64,000 nucleotides of DNA, taken from positions 124,001-188,000 of the forward strand of contig NZ_JALM01000009.1 in NCBI RefSeq assembly GCF_000737195.2, given 5' to 3'. Shown here piece after piece: positions 15,849-23,799 of the stretch (position 1 is the first letter of the stretch; each line of letters opens with the position of its first letter). Made by a program: the position numbers and the translations under genes. A model generated the notes under the pieces. That model ran no database searches. It was not told the origin of the DNA and saw nothing but the letters and a program-made list of their open reading frames with translations. Origin of the DNA: Sciscionella sediminilitoris. GTDB taxonomy: Bacteria; Actinomycetota; Actinomycetes; Mycobacteriales; Pseudonocardiaceae.

Positions 15849-17357
15849 ATGGCACCGCGACGCGGCCGCCGGTTCGCGGTGGCCGGATTCCTGTTCCTGC
15901 TGCTGGGTTCCTGCGCGCCGCCGGTGACCCATATCGGCGCGGGCGGGATGCTGACGATCGGGATCCACGGCAACAGCGCGGAAACCCTCGATCCGGACAG
16001 CTCCACCTCGGCCGAGGCCGCGCAGGTACGGCTCGCCCAGCTGTTCGACGGGCTGACCAGGCTGACCCCCTCCGGGCAGGTGGTCTGGTCGCTCGCGATC
16101 GGCATGACACCGAACGCGAGCTTCGACGAGTGGACGGTCAACCTGCGGCCGAACGTGCGCTTCCAGAACGGGAAACCGTTCGGTGCCGATGACGTGATCT
16201 ACAGCGTGCGCCGCACCCTCGATCCACGCCGGGCGGCCGCCGGCGCTTCGCTGATCGCGTTCGTGGACCCGGACGGGCTGACCAAGGTGGACGAGCACAC
16301 CGTGCGGTTCCGGTTGAAGCGCCCGTTCTCGTTGTTCAAGCAGGTGTGGACGAGCTACTACCTGGTGATGCTGCCGCGCGGGTTCGATCCACGGCATCCG
16401 GTGGGTACCGGGCCCTTCGAATACCTCTCGGCGGAACCCGGCCGTGGTTCCACGTTCACCAGATTCGACGGATACTGGGGCAGGCGGGCGAAAATCGCGC
16501 GGTTGCAGGTGATGGATCTGCCGAGCAGACAGGCCGAGATCAACGCGCTGCAGGGTGGCCAGATCGACATCGCCGCACAGGTTCCGGCTCAGCAGGCCGA
16601 TTCCGTGGCGCACACCCCCGGTCTGCGGGTGCTGGAGAGCCGCTCCAACTATCACATCTCGATCGGCATGCGCACCGATCTGCACCCCTTCGACGATGTG
16701 CGGGTGCGTACCGCGGTGCGACTGCTCGTGGACCGGGAACAGGTAGTGCGCAACGCGTTCAGCGGACGTGGCGCGATCGCCAACGATCTGGACATGCGCA
16801 CGAATTCGTGTCCGCAGCCCGGTCCGGCACAGCGCGGGCAGGACATCGCCGAAGCGAAACGGTTGCTCGCCGCGGCCGGGGTACCGAACCTGGAGTTCTC
16901 CATCGCCACCGCGGACGATGAACCGGGGATGCTGGAACTGGCCCAGGTGGTGCAGCAGAACGCGGTGCGCGCCGGAGTGCGGGTGCACATCGACAAGATC
17001 GACACGGCCGGATTTCTCGCGCGCTGGAAGGAATGGCCGGTGGCGACCGGATACGATTCCGCGCCGTACGTGGACATCCTGCAGAGCACGCTTCTTCCCG
17101 AGGGGAGCAACAATCTCTCCCGGTGGGATGACAAGGAGTTCGGCGCGCTGGCGAACCGCTTGCTCAGTACCGGGAATCCGGTGGCACAGTGCGCGATCCG
17201 GCAGCGGATGGACGCGATCCAGCACGAGCGGGGCGGCACCCTGATCGCCGCGTGGAGCGACACGCTCACCGCGCATCGCGACACGGTGCACGGCCTGCCG
17301 GAGAGCCGATACCTTTCCCCGACCTATTACCTGACCGGTGTCACGGTCGGCGACTAG
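15849..17357 (+). CDS. Oligopeptide ABC transporter substrate-binding lipoprotein (family 5)
   Basis: A 502-residue SBP_bac_5 protein. A lipobox-type N-terminus (FLFLLLGSC) is followed by the domain's signature stretches: DSSTSAEAAQVRLAQLFDGL, WTVNLRPNVRFQNGKPFGADDVIYS, VGTGPFEY, INALQGGQIDI, VRTAVRLLVDREQVV. Expected to be membrane-anchored outside the cell and to deliver peptides or similar solutes to the two permeases encoded next. It lies seven bases after the cupin gene. The ligand cannot be named from sequence. Confidence 0.93.
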   Translation: MAPRRGRRFAVAGFLFLLLGSCAPPVTHIGAGGMLTIGIHGNSAETLDPDSSTSAEAAQVRLAQLFDGLTRLTPSGQVVWSLAIGMTPNASFDEWTVNLRPNVRFQNGKPFGADDVIYSVRRTLDPRRAAAGASLIAFVDPDGLTKVDEHTVRFRLKRPFSLFKQVWTSYYLVMLPRGFDPRHPVGTGPFEYLSAEPGRGSTFTRFDGYWGRRAKIARLQVMDLPSRQAEINALQGGQIDIAAQVPAQQADSVAHTPGLRVLESRSNYHISIGMRTDLHPFDDVRVRTAVRLLVDREQVVRNAFSGRGAIANDLDMRTNSCPQPGPAQRGQDIAEAKRLLAAAGVPNLEFSIATADDEPGMLELAQVVQQNAVRAGVRVHIDKIDTAGFLARWKEWPVATGYDSAPYVDILQSTLLPEGSNNLSRWDDKEFGALANRLLSTGNPVAQCAIRQRMDAIQHERGGTLIAAWSDTLTAHRDTVHGLPESRYLSPTYYLTGVTVGD

Positions 17358-17383
17358 CTTTCCCGGCGCGAGGAGGCGCGGAC

Positions 17384-18370
17384 ATGGTGGCGAATGCGGA
17401 ACCGCTCACCGGAAGCCGCCCGGTGCCGCGCGTGCTGCGCTGGCTCGGTACGCGGGTGCTGCTCGGGGTGCTGACCCTGTTCCTCGTGTCGGTGCTGATC
17501 TTCCTGGCCACCGAGGCGCTGCCCGGGGAAGTGGCGCGGATCGTGCTCGGGACCAATGCCACCCCGGAGAAACTGGCCGCGGTGCGCGTGCAGCTCGGCC
17601 TGGACCAGCCGCTGATCGCGCAGTACTGGCACTGGTTGCACGGGGTGCTGACCGGAGATCTGGGCACCTCGCTGATCAATCACTATCCGGTCGGCGAACT
17701 GCTCGCCGGACGGTTGCTCAATTCCCTGGTGCTCGGGGTGTTCGCGCTGGTGCTCATCCTGCCGCTCTCGCTGCTGACCGGGATGCTCGCCGCGCGGCTG
17801 CGGGACCGGTTCTACGACCGGGCGTTGCTCGGTTCCTCGATGATCGCCAACGCGCTTCCGGAGTTCGTCATCGGCACGGTGCTCGCCGCGCTGTTCGGTA
17901 CCACGCTGTTCCACGTGCTGCCGCCGGTCGCGCTGATTCCGCCCGGTGACCTGCCCTGGTGGCATCCGGCGGATCTGGTGCTGCCGATCGCCGCGATGGT
18001 GATCATGGGCGTGGCCTATCTTTCCCGGCTGGTGCGGGTCGCGTTCCTCGATGTGCTGCAGAGCGAATACATCCAGCAGGCGGTGCTGAACGGGCTCTCG
18101 ACGCGGCGGATCCTGTTCCGGCACGCCTTGCCGAACGCGCTCGCCCCGATCACCCCGGCCGCGAGCCTGGTCGCCGCGTATTCGCTTGCCGGGCTGATCG
18201 TGGTGGAGAACGTGTTCTCCTATCCGGGGATCGGCACCGCGCTCGTCGACGCGGTCGGTAACCACGATCTGCCGATCGTGCAGGCCATCGTGTTGTTCAT
18301 GGCGGCGGCGTTCTATGTGCTGAACACGCTGGCCGATGTGCTGGCGAACCGGACGAGGAGGCGGCGATGA
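17384..18370 (+). CDS. ABC transporter permease, DppB/OppB type
   Basis: A 328-residue inner-membrane protein with the DppB pattern: N-terminal helix (LLGVLTLFLVSVLIFLATEALPG), LGLDQPLIAQYWHWLHGVLTGDLG, and the EAA loop (EYIQQAVLNGLSTRRILFRHALPNAL) followed by VVENVFSYPGIGTALVDAV. AGGAGG at 17371-17376 supports ATG 17384. Its stop overlaps the second permease as ATGA. Forms the translocation pore with the next product. Confidence 0.94.
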   Translation: MVANAEPLTGSRPVPRVLRWLGTRVLLGVLTLFLVSVLIFLATEALPGEVARIVLGTNATPEKLAAVRVQLGLDQPLIAQYWHWLHGVLTGDLGTSLINHYPVGELLAGRLLNSLVLGVFALVLILPLSLLTGMLAARLRDRFYDRALLGSSMIANALPEFVIGTVLAALFGTTLFHVLPPVALIPPGDLPWWHPADLVLPIAAMVIMGVAYLSRLVRVAFLDVLQSEYIQQAVLNGLSTRRILFRHALPNALAPITPAASLVAAYSLAGLIVVENVFSYPGIGTALVDAVGNHDLPIVQAIVLFMAAAFYVLNTLADVLANRTRRRR

Positions 18371-19200
18371 GCCTTGCCGCGGCAGGAAAGTATCTGCGCC
18401 CGGGTCAGGTCAAGGTCGGCCTCGTGCTGCTCGCCCTGATGCTGCTGTTCACCTTCCTCGGCCCGTTGTTCGCGCCGCACCAGCCGAACGGGATCATCGG
18501 CACCCCGTACGCGGAACCGGGTAACGGGCTCACGTTCGGCGCGGACACGGTCGGCCGGGATGTGCTCTCCCGAGTGCTGTGGGGCGGTTATCAGCTGGTG
18601 TGGATGTCGGTGCTCGCCGCGCTGCTCGGGGTCGCGGTGGGTGCGGGGATCGGGCTGCTGGCGGCGTTTCGCGGCGGGATACTGGAAACCTTGCTGATGC
18701 GGCTGATGGATGTGCTGCTCGCCTTTCCCGGGGTGCTGCTCGCGCTGCTGTTCGTCTCGATGCTCGGGCCGAGCAAACCGCTGCTCGTGCTGCTGGTCGC
18801 GGTCGGCCATCTGCCCGGGGTGGCCAGGGTGACCAGGGGCGCGGTGTTCCCGGTGCTGGAACGCGAACACGTGTCCTGGGCGCGCGCGGTCGGCCTGCCC
18901 GCGCGCACGATCCTGGCCCGGGAACTGCTGCCGAACGTGATGTCCCCGGTGCTGGTGGAATTCGGGGTGCGGCTGATGTGGTCGGTGGGCACGATCGCCT
19001 CGCTGAGTTATCTGGGCTACGGCATTCAGCCGCCGACCGCCGACTGGGGCGAGATGATCAGCAGCAACCGCAGCGCGCTCGGGATCCAGTCGCTGGCCGT
19101 GCTGGCGCCGATCGCCTGCGTGGCACTGTTCACGATCGGCGGAAACCTGGTGTCCGAAGGGGTTTCCCGGGTGATCGCCCGTTCGGAAGGGAGAGCCTGA
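18367..19200 (+). CDS. ABC transporter permease, DppC/OppC type
   Basis: A 277-residue membrane protein: VGLVLLALMLLFTFLGPLFAPHQPN, FGADTVGRDVLSRVLWGGYQLV, and an EAA loop (EREHVSWARAVGLPARTILARELLPNVMSPV), all typical of DppC. Translation is coupled to the DppB-like gene (ATGA) and it is followed one base later by the ATPase gene. Confidence 0.94.
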   Translation: MSLAAAGKYLRPGQVKVGLVLLALMLLFTFLGPLFAPHQPNGIIGTPYAEPGNGLTFGADTVGRDVLSRVLWGGYQLVWMSVLAALLGVAVGAGIGLLAAFRGGILETLLMRLMDVLLAFPGVLLALLFVSMLGPSKPLLVLLVAVGHLPGVARVTRGAVFPVLEREHVSWARAVGLPARTILARELLPNVMSPVLVEFGVRLMWSVGTIASLSYLGYGIQPPTADWGEMISSNRSALGIQSLAVLAPIACVALFTIGGNLVSEGVSRVIARSEGRA

Positions 19201-19201
19201 C

Positions 19202-20953
19202 ATGCTCGAGGTGCGGGACCTCACGGTCGGACTCAGTGGTGGCGGCGCGGAGATCGTGCGCGGTGTCTCGCTGCACGTGCGGGCGGGCGAGATCATGGGC
19301 GTTGTCGGCGAATCCGGTTCCGGGAAGAGCACCATGGCCCTGGCGCTGCTCGGCTACGCCCGCCGCGGTACCGGGATCACCGGCGGCAGCGTGCTGATCG
19401 AGGGCACCGAGCTGCTTTCGCTGACGGGGCGCGAACTGCGTGCGGCACGGCGGGACCTGGTCGCCTATGTGCCCCAGGATCCGGGTGCCGCGTTGAATCC
19501 GGCCATCCGGATCGGGAACCAGCTCGCCGAGATCGGTGACCGCTCCGGTGTGGCTGAGCTGCTGGAGTCGGTAGGGCTGCCCGGTTCGCGCGAGTTCCTG
19601 CGCCGCCGTCCCGGTGAGCTTTCCGGCGGACAGCAGCAGCGGGTGGCGATCGCGATGGCGGTCGCGGCGCGGCCACGGCTGATCGTGCTCGACGAGCCGA
19701 CGACCGGGCTCGACGTCTCCACCCAGCGCCGGGTGCTGGAACTGGTCCGGGAGCTCTGCCACGGTTCTGCGCTGGCGGGCGTGTACATCTCGCATGATCT
19801 CGCCGTGGTCGGCAATCTCGCCGACCGGGTCACCGTGTTGTACGCCGGGCAGATCATGGAGACCGGCGCGGTCGGCGCGGTGATCGGCGCACCGGCGCAT
19901 CCGTATTCGCGCGCGCTGCTCGGTTCGGTGCCGTCCACCCGTGAACGCCGCGAACTGGTGCCGATCCCGGGGCGCGCCCCGCAACCGGGGGAAGCATCCG
20001 CGGGCTGCCGGTTCGCGCCACGATGTGCGCACGCGATCGACGAATGCCGCACCCGGGAACCCGCATTGACGCCCGCGGCTGCGGGGCATGCGGCGCGCTG
20101 CCTGCGTGTCGGTGAGCGGCTCCGCCGGGCGGAAAGCCTTGTGCTGCCTGCCAAGGAGATCACCGGGGACGCCGATGCGGTGCTCACCGTTTCCGGGCTG
20201 AACGCCCGCTACGGGGCGCGACAGGTGCTGTTCGACGTGTCCTTCGCGTTGCCGAGGGGGAACTGTCTCGCCGTGGTCGGGGAATCGGGCAGCGGTAAGA
20301 CCACGATGGCCCGCTGTCTGATCGGCTTGCACGATCGCCAGGACGGGGAGCTGGGCTTCGCGGGGGACCGGCTGCCCGCTTCCGCGAGCGCGCGCGGGAA
20401 GGAGATGCAGCGCCGGATCCAGTACATATTCCAGAATTCGTACGGGGCACTGAATCCGCGGCATCCGGTCGGCGGTTCCATCGTCTTGGCGTTGCGGCAT
20501 TTCTTCGGGCTGCGCGGCAAGCAGGCGGCCGAGCGGGTGCGGGACGCGCTCGAGCGGGTGGACCTGCCGGAGCGGTTCGCGCAGCGCTATCCCGCGGAAC
20601 TGTCCGGCGGGCAACGGCAACGGGTCGCGATCGCCCGCGCGCTCGCCTGCGATCCCACGGTGCTGATCTGCGATGAGGTCACATCCGCGCTCGATGTCTC
20701 GGTGCAGGCTTCCGTGGTCGAGCTGCTGCGCTCGCTGTGCGATGACGGGCTTTCCCTGCTGTTCGTCACCCACGATCTCGGTGTCGTGCGCAGTATCGCG
20801 GACGGTGTGGTGGTGCTGAACCGGGGCCGGATCGTCGAGCACGGCCGGACCGATTCGATCCTGGGCGCCCCGGAACACGATTACACCAGGGCGCTGCTCG
20901 CGGATACCCCGGAGTTGTTCACGGCAGCCTCGCCAGGCGCCGTTCCAGGTTAG
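19202..20953 (+). CDS. Fused dipeptide/oligopeptide ABC transporter ATPase (DppD-DppF type, two nucleotide-binding domains)
   Basis: A 583-residue protein holding two full ABC ATPases: the first with Walker A GESGSGKST, signature LSGGQQQR and Walker B LIVLDEPTTG; then the oligopeptide-transporter C-terminal Cys motif (GCRFAPRCAHAIDECR); the second with GESGSGKTT, LSGGQRQR and VLICDEVTSALD. The single polypeptide replaces separate DppD and DppF, so the operon encodes a complete importer. The 3' end overlaps the convergent HNH gene by 35 bases. Confidence 0.94.
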   Translation: MLEVRDLTVGLSGGGAEIVRGVSLHVRAGEIMGVVGESGSGKSTMALALLGYARRGTGITGGSVLIEGTELLSLTGRELRAARRDLVAYVPQDPGAALNPAIRIGNQLAEIGDRSGVAELLESVGLPGSREFLRRRPGELSGGQQQRVAIAMAVAARPRLIVLDEPTTGLDVSTQRRVLELVRELCHGSALAGVYISHDLAVVGNLADRVTVLYAGQIMETGAVGAVIGAPAHPYSRALLGSVPSTRERRELVPIPGRAPQPGEASAGCRFAPRCAHAIDECRTREPALTPAAAGHAARCLRVGERLRRAESLVLPAKEITGDADAVLTVSGLNARYGARQVLFDVSFALPRGNCLAVVGESGSGKTTMARCLIGLHDRQDGELGFAGDRLPASASARGKEMQRRIQYIFQNSYGALNPRHPVGGSIVLALRHFFGLRGKQAAERVRDALERVDLPERFAQRYPAELSGGQRQRVAIARALACDPTVLICDEVTSALDVSVQASVVELLRSLCDDGLSLLFVTHDLGVVRSIADGVVVLNRGRIVEHGRTDSILGAPEHDYTRALLADTPELFTAASPGAVPG

Positions 20954-22151
20954 TCGGCCGGTATTCGGGTGGGGTGAATTCCGGTTTGCCGTTGTGGATG
21001 CGGACTTGCCATTCGGTGTGGTGGATGAGGGTGTGGTGGTGGGCGCAGAGCAGCACCATGTTTTCTTCGGTGGTGAGTCCGCCGTTGGCGTGGTGCTGGA
21101 TGTGATGCGCTTGGGTGAGCGCCGGTGGTTTATCGCAGTCGGGGTGCGCACAGCCCTTGTCGCGGGCGATGAGTCGTCGTCGGAGTTTCGGTGGTGCGGT
21201 GCGATCCCGGCAGCCCATATCCAGCACTTCGCCTTCGCTGCCGAGGATGGTGGGGATAATTCCGGCGTCGCAGGCGATTCTGCGTAGTTGGGTGGCGGGG
21301 ATAATGGTGCCGTCCATGGTTGTCGCGGTCCCGATGCCTTCGCGGAGTGCTTGTTCGGTCATGGTGACCATGATCGTGAACGGTTCCCCGCCGTTTTCGG
21401 GAAGACTCTCCGGGTTCGCCGCGAGCTGGACGATCTCGGCGAGGGCGTCGGCGTCGCGTTCGGCTGGGGTGCGGGTGTCGGGGGTGCCGCCGTTGGCTTC
21501 GCTGCTGCGGGGTTTCCCGAGCGCGTCGAGCACACTGCGGAGTTTCAACCCGGTTTCGTAGTCCAGGGTTCCATGTATGGTCCAGTTGTTGTGGCGCTGC
21601 TCGAGCCACAACTGTCGATCGGGCCGCGCCAGCTCGCGATCATCGGGTGCTTGCCCATCAGGGTCGAGGCGGGCACGCAGTTCCCGAATGGGTCGGCTCA
21701 ACCCGCGTGGCCCGGCGTCACCGGCGATCTCGGCGAGCGCCTTTTCCGCGATCGGCCACGATTCACCGGTCAACACGTCCGCGGGAAGTTCGGCGGCAAA
21801 TCTTCGTATCCGGTCCACATGCTCCACACCGACTTCACCACGGGAATACGCTTCCGCGGTGTTCGGCAAATCCGGCGCCAAAGGTTCGCCACTGATCCCG
21901 ATCGTACCAAACAACACCCGCGCACGTTCGGCGATCCGGCGTGCTTCAGCACGGCTCACCCGCCCGATATCTTCCACCATCAAGGCAGGCGAACCGCGAT
22001 ACCCGAACTCCACCGAAGCGCCATGTTTGTCAAGCCACGCAACAAGATCCAGAACTGCGACCTCGGCGCGCCGCAATTCTGCGAACCGCTCACCAAGCTC
22101 GACAAGCATCTCCCGATTCGAGAGTGCCACTTCCATTTCCCCAGTGCTCAT
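20919..22151 (-). CDS. DUF222-type HNH endonuclease-domain protein
   Basis: A 410-residue protein with an N-terminal helical DUF222 region (ELRRAEVAVLDLVAWLDKHG, GRVSRAEARRIAERARVL) and a C-terminal HNH domain: RLIARDKGCAHPDCDKP, then AHHIQHHANGGLTTEENMVLLCAHHHTLIHH. This family is multi-copy in actinomycetes, where copies sometimes carry selfish elements; no intron or intein is seen here. ATG 22151 follows the family N-terminus. The gene overlaps the ABC ATPase tail by 35 bases. Codon use is a little less GC-rich than in neighbours, consistent with a mobile history. Confidence 0.88.
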   Translation of the reverse strand: MSTGEMEVALSNREMLVELGERFAELRRAEVAVLDLVAWLDKHGASVEFGYRGSPALMVEDIGRVSRAEARRIAERARVLFGTIGISGEPLAPDLPNTAEAYSRGEVGVEHVDRIRRFAAELPADVLTGESWPIAEKALAEIAGDAGPRGLSRPIRELRARLDPDGQAPDDRELARPDRQLWLEQRHNNWTIHGTLDYETGLKLRSVLDALGKPRSSEANGGTPDTRTPAERDADALAEIVQLAANPESLPENGGEPFTIMVTMTEQALREGIGTATTMDGTIIPATQLRRIACDAGIIPTILGSEGEVLDMGCRDRTAPPKLRRRLIARDKGCAHPDCDKPPALTQAHHIQHHANGGLTTEENMVLLCAHHHTLIHHTEWQVRIHNGKPEFTPPEYRPTNLERRLARLP

Positions 22152-22214
22152 GACACCGATAATACCAGGAAAGCAGCGGCTATTCCGCAATCCCGGCGAA
22201 ATAGCTCGAGTGGG

Positions 22215-23174
22215 TTAATTATGCGCGCTCAGCCATTCGATCACCGATCGCGCGGACCGATCGGGAGGAAAGATCGGATAGAAAACGTGCTCGATGGCGG
22301 CGTTACGGACGAGGAGTGCGCAGCGCCGGAACAGCCGCAGCCCGGCCGCGGTGAACGTGGGCAGTCCGGGGTCCCCGGCAAGGGCGAGGTCCGGGTCCGT
22401 CAGCAAGGGGTACGGCAGCCGCAGTGTTTCGGCGAGCGCGGATTGGTAGGCAAGGGGCTGACTGGAAAGCCCGTAGACCCGCTCGACGCCGAGCTGCACC
22501 AGTTCGGCGTAGTGAGCGCGCACATCGCAGTTGTGCGCGCTGCATCCGCGCGCCCCGGGAATACTGTCCCAGCCCTCGGGCATGTCCCGGCCCGGTTCCC
22601 CGGTCATGGGGAAGACATAGATCAGCGCGCGCCGTTCGCCGGAGCCGAGCCCGGCGAGGTCGACGGCGCGGTCGTCGGTCGAGGGCAGCGCGATCGCCGG
22701 GAGGCGGCGCCCCACGAGCCCGTTCGCCGCGCCGTCGTCGACCGGCCGCGGCAGGTCCGCGGGAAGGGTGAGTTTCGGGTTCCGCGCATCGAGCGGGCGC
22801 ATGGTCTCGATCATGCGTTCGCTGGCCACGGTCAGCTGCGCGGTCAGCGCCTCGCGACGATCCAGAAGTGCGCGGACGGTGTCGTCCAGCCGCTCGATCG
22901 CACGCCGGTATTCGCCCAGCGTGGCCGGGCAGGAGTCCGCATGCTCGCTGCCCTCGTTGAGGCAGTCGACGAAGGGCCGGACGCAGTCGAGGGGGATCCC
23001 GAGCTCGTTGAGCTTGCGGATCTCGCCAACCAGGGCGAGCTGATGCTCGTCGTAGGTGCGATACCCGTTCGCGTCCCGTCCGGGAACCACGAGCCCGAGC
23101 GCCTCGTAACCGAGCAGCGCCTTGCGGCTCACACCCGAACGCTGCGAAATGGCGCCAATCCGAAAGCCAGTCAC
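22215..23174 (-). CDS. MerR-family regulator fused to a peroxiredoxin-like (AhpC/TSA) domain
   Basis: A 319-residue protein starting at GTG 23174. Residues 1-75 are a MerR winged helix (FRIGAISQRSGVSRKALLGYE, RTYDEHQLALVGEIRKLNELG), followed by a Cys-containing segment (Cys64, Cys71, Cys82) and a dimerisation helix (about 85-125). From about residue 140 the chain is peroxiredoxin-like: GRRLPAIALPSTDD, LIYVFPMTGEP, IPGARGCSAHNCDVRAHY with Cys211 at the usual peroxidatic place and Cys216 beside it, and LPYPLLTDPDLALA. The arrangement suggests a peroxide or redox sensor that regulates its own promoter (palindrome at 23188-23211). It follows an AhpD-like gene, which supports a redox role. Confidence 0.85.
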   Translation of the reverse strand: MTGFRIGAISQRSGVSRKALLGYEALGLVVPGRDANGYRTYDEHQLALVGEIRKLNELGIPLDCVRPFVDCLNEGSEHADSCPATLGEYRRAIERLDDTVRALLDRREALTAQLTVASERMIETMRPLDARNPKLTLPADLPRPVDDGAANGLVGRRLPAIALPSTDDRAVDLAGLGSGERRALIYVFPMTGEPGRDMPEGWDSIPGARGCSAHNCDVRAHYAELVQLGVERVYGLSSQPLAYQSALAETLRLPYPLLTDPDLALAGDPGLPTFTAAGLRLFRRCALLVRNAAIEHVFYPIFPPDRSARSVIEWLSAHN

Positions 23175-23183
23175 GGTCCGGAC

Positions 23184-23213
23184 GTTAGACCTGTCCCCTG
23201 GGGGACAGGTCAA
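23184..23213 (-). promoter_or_regulatory. MerR-type promoter with 11+11 bp palindromic operator
   Basis: GACCTGTCCCC (23188-23198) and GGGGACAGGTC (23201-23211) are perfect reverse complements around TG. Read on the minus strand the palindrome lies between a TTGACC -35 (23213-23208) and a TCTAAC -10 (23189-23184), with a long 18-base spacer, the layout MerR proteins untwist for activation. The GTG start at 23174 is only about ten bases past the -10, so the transcript is probably leaderless or nearly so. Confidence 0.75.
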
Positions 23214-23224
23214 CCGCGCGCTGC

Positions 23225-23698
23225 TCAGCCGAACTGGCCCGGCTGGTAGTCACCGGCGGGCAACTGAACGATGACGTTCATCCGGTTGTAGGTGTTGATG
23301 CAGGCGATCAGCGCAACCAGGGCACCGAGCTGTTCCTCGTCATAGTGTTCGGCGGCCCGCGCCCACACCTGGTCGGGAACCCCGCCGGCGGCGTCGGCGA
23401 TCCGGGTGCCCTGTTCGGTCAGCTCGAGGGCGGCGCGCTCGGCCTCGGTGAACACCGTGGCCTCACGCCAGGCCGCGACCATGTTGAGCCGGGTCTGGGT
23501 CTCCCCGGCGTGCGCGGCGTCCTTGGTGTGCATATCGGTACAGAACCCGCAGCCGTTGATCTGGCTGGCGCGGATCTTCACCAGCTCCTGGGTGGCCGCG
23601 GGCAGTGCCGAGTCGTCGATTACCTTGCCGGCCGCCATGAGGTGCTTGATGAACTTGCGCATCGGGGCGTTCCCGAACGGGTTGAGGCGGGCTTCCAT
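23225..23698 (-). CDS. Carboxymuconolactone decarboxylase / AhpD-like protein
   Basis: A 157-residue protein with the AhpD-like redox signature: Glu in ELVKIRASQ, then the CxxC and His in NGCGFCTDMH. Flanking helices (MVAAWREATVFTEAERAALELTE, YDEEQLGALVALIACINTYNRMNV) are those of the CMD family. Such proteins act as alkylhydroperoxidases or thiol-disulfide adaptors in the cytoplasm. GAGGAG upstream supports ATG 23698. It precedes the MerR-peroxiredoxin gene in the same direction, and it is the kind of gene often controlled by ECF41 sigma factors, one of which is encoded 3.5 kb away. Confidence 0.92.
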   Translation of the reverse strand: MEARLNPFGNAPMRKFIKHLMAAGKVIDDSALPAATQELVKIRASQINGCGFCTDMHTKDAAHAGETQTRLNMVAAWREATVFTEAERAALELTEQGTRIADAAGGVPDQVWARAAEHYDEEQLGALVALIACINTYNRMNVIVQLPAGDYQPGQFG

Positions 23699-23799
23699 GC
23701 TGGGCTCCTCGGTCGTCTTCGATGGGACCCCCATGGGACAAGACGGTGAGCCCGAACGTGACAGGGAACCGAGGTGACCCGGATCGCGTCACAACTTTC

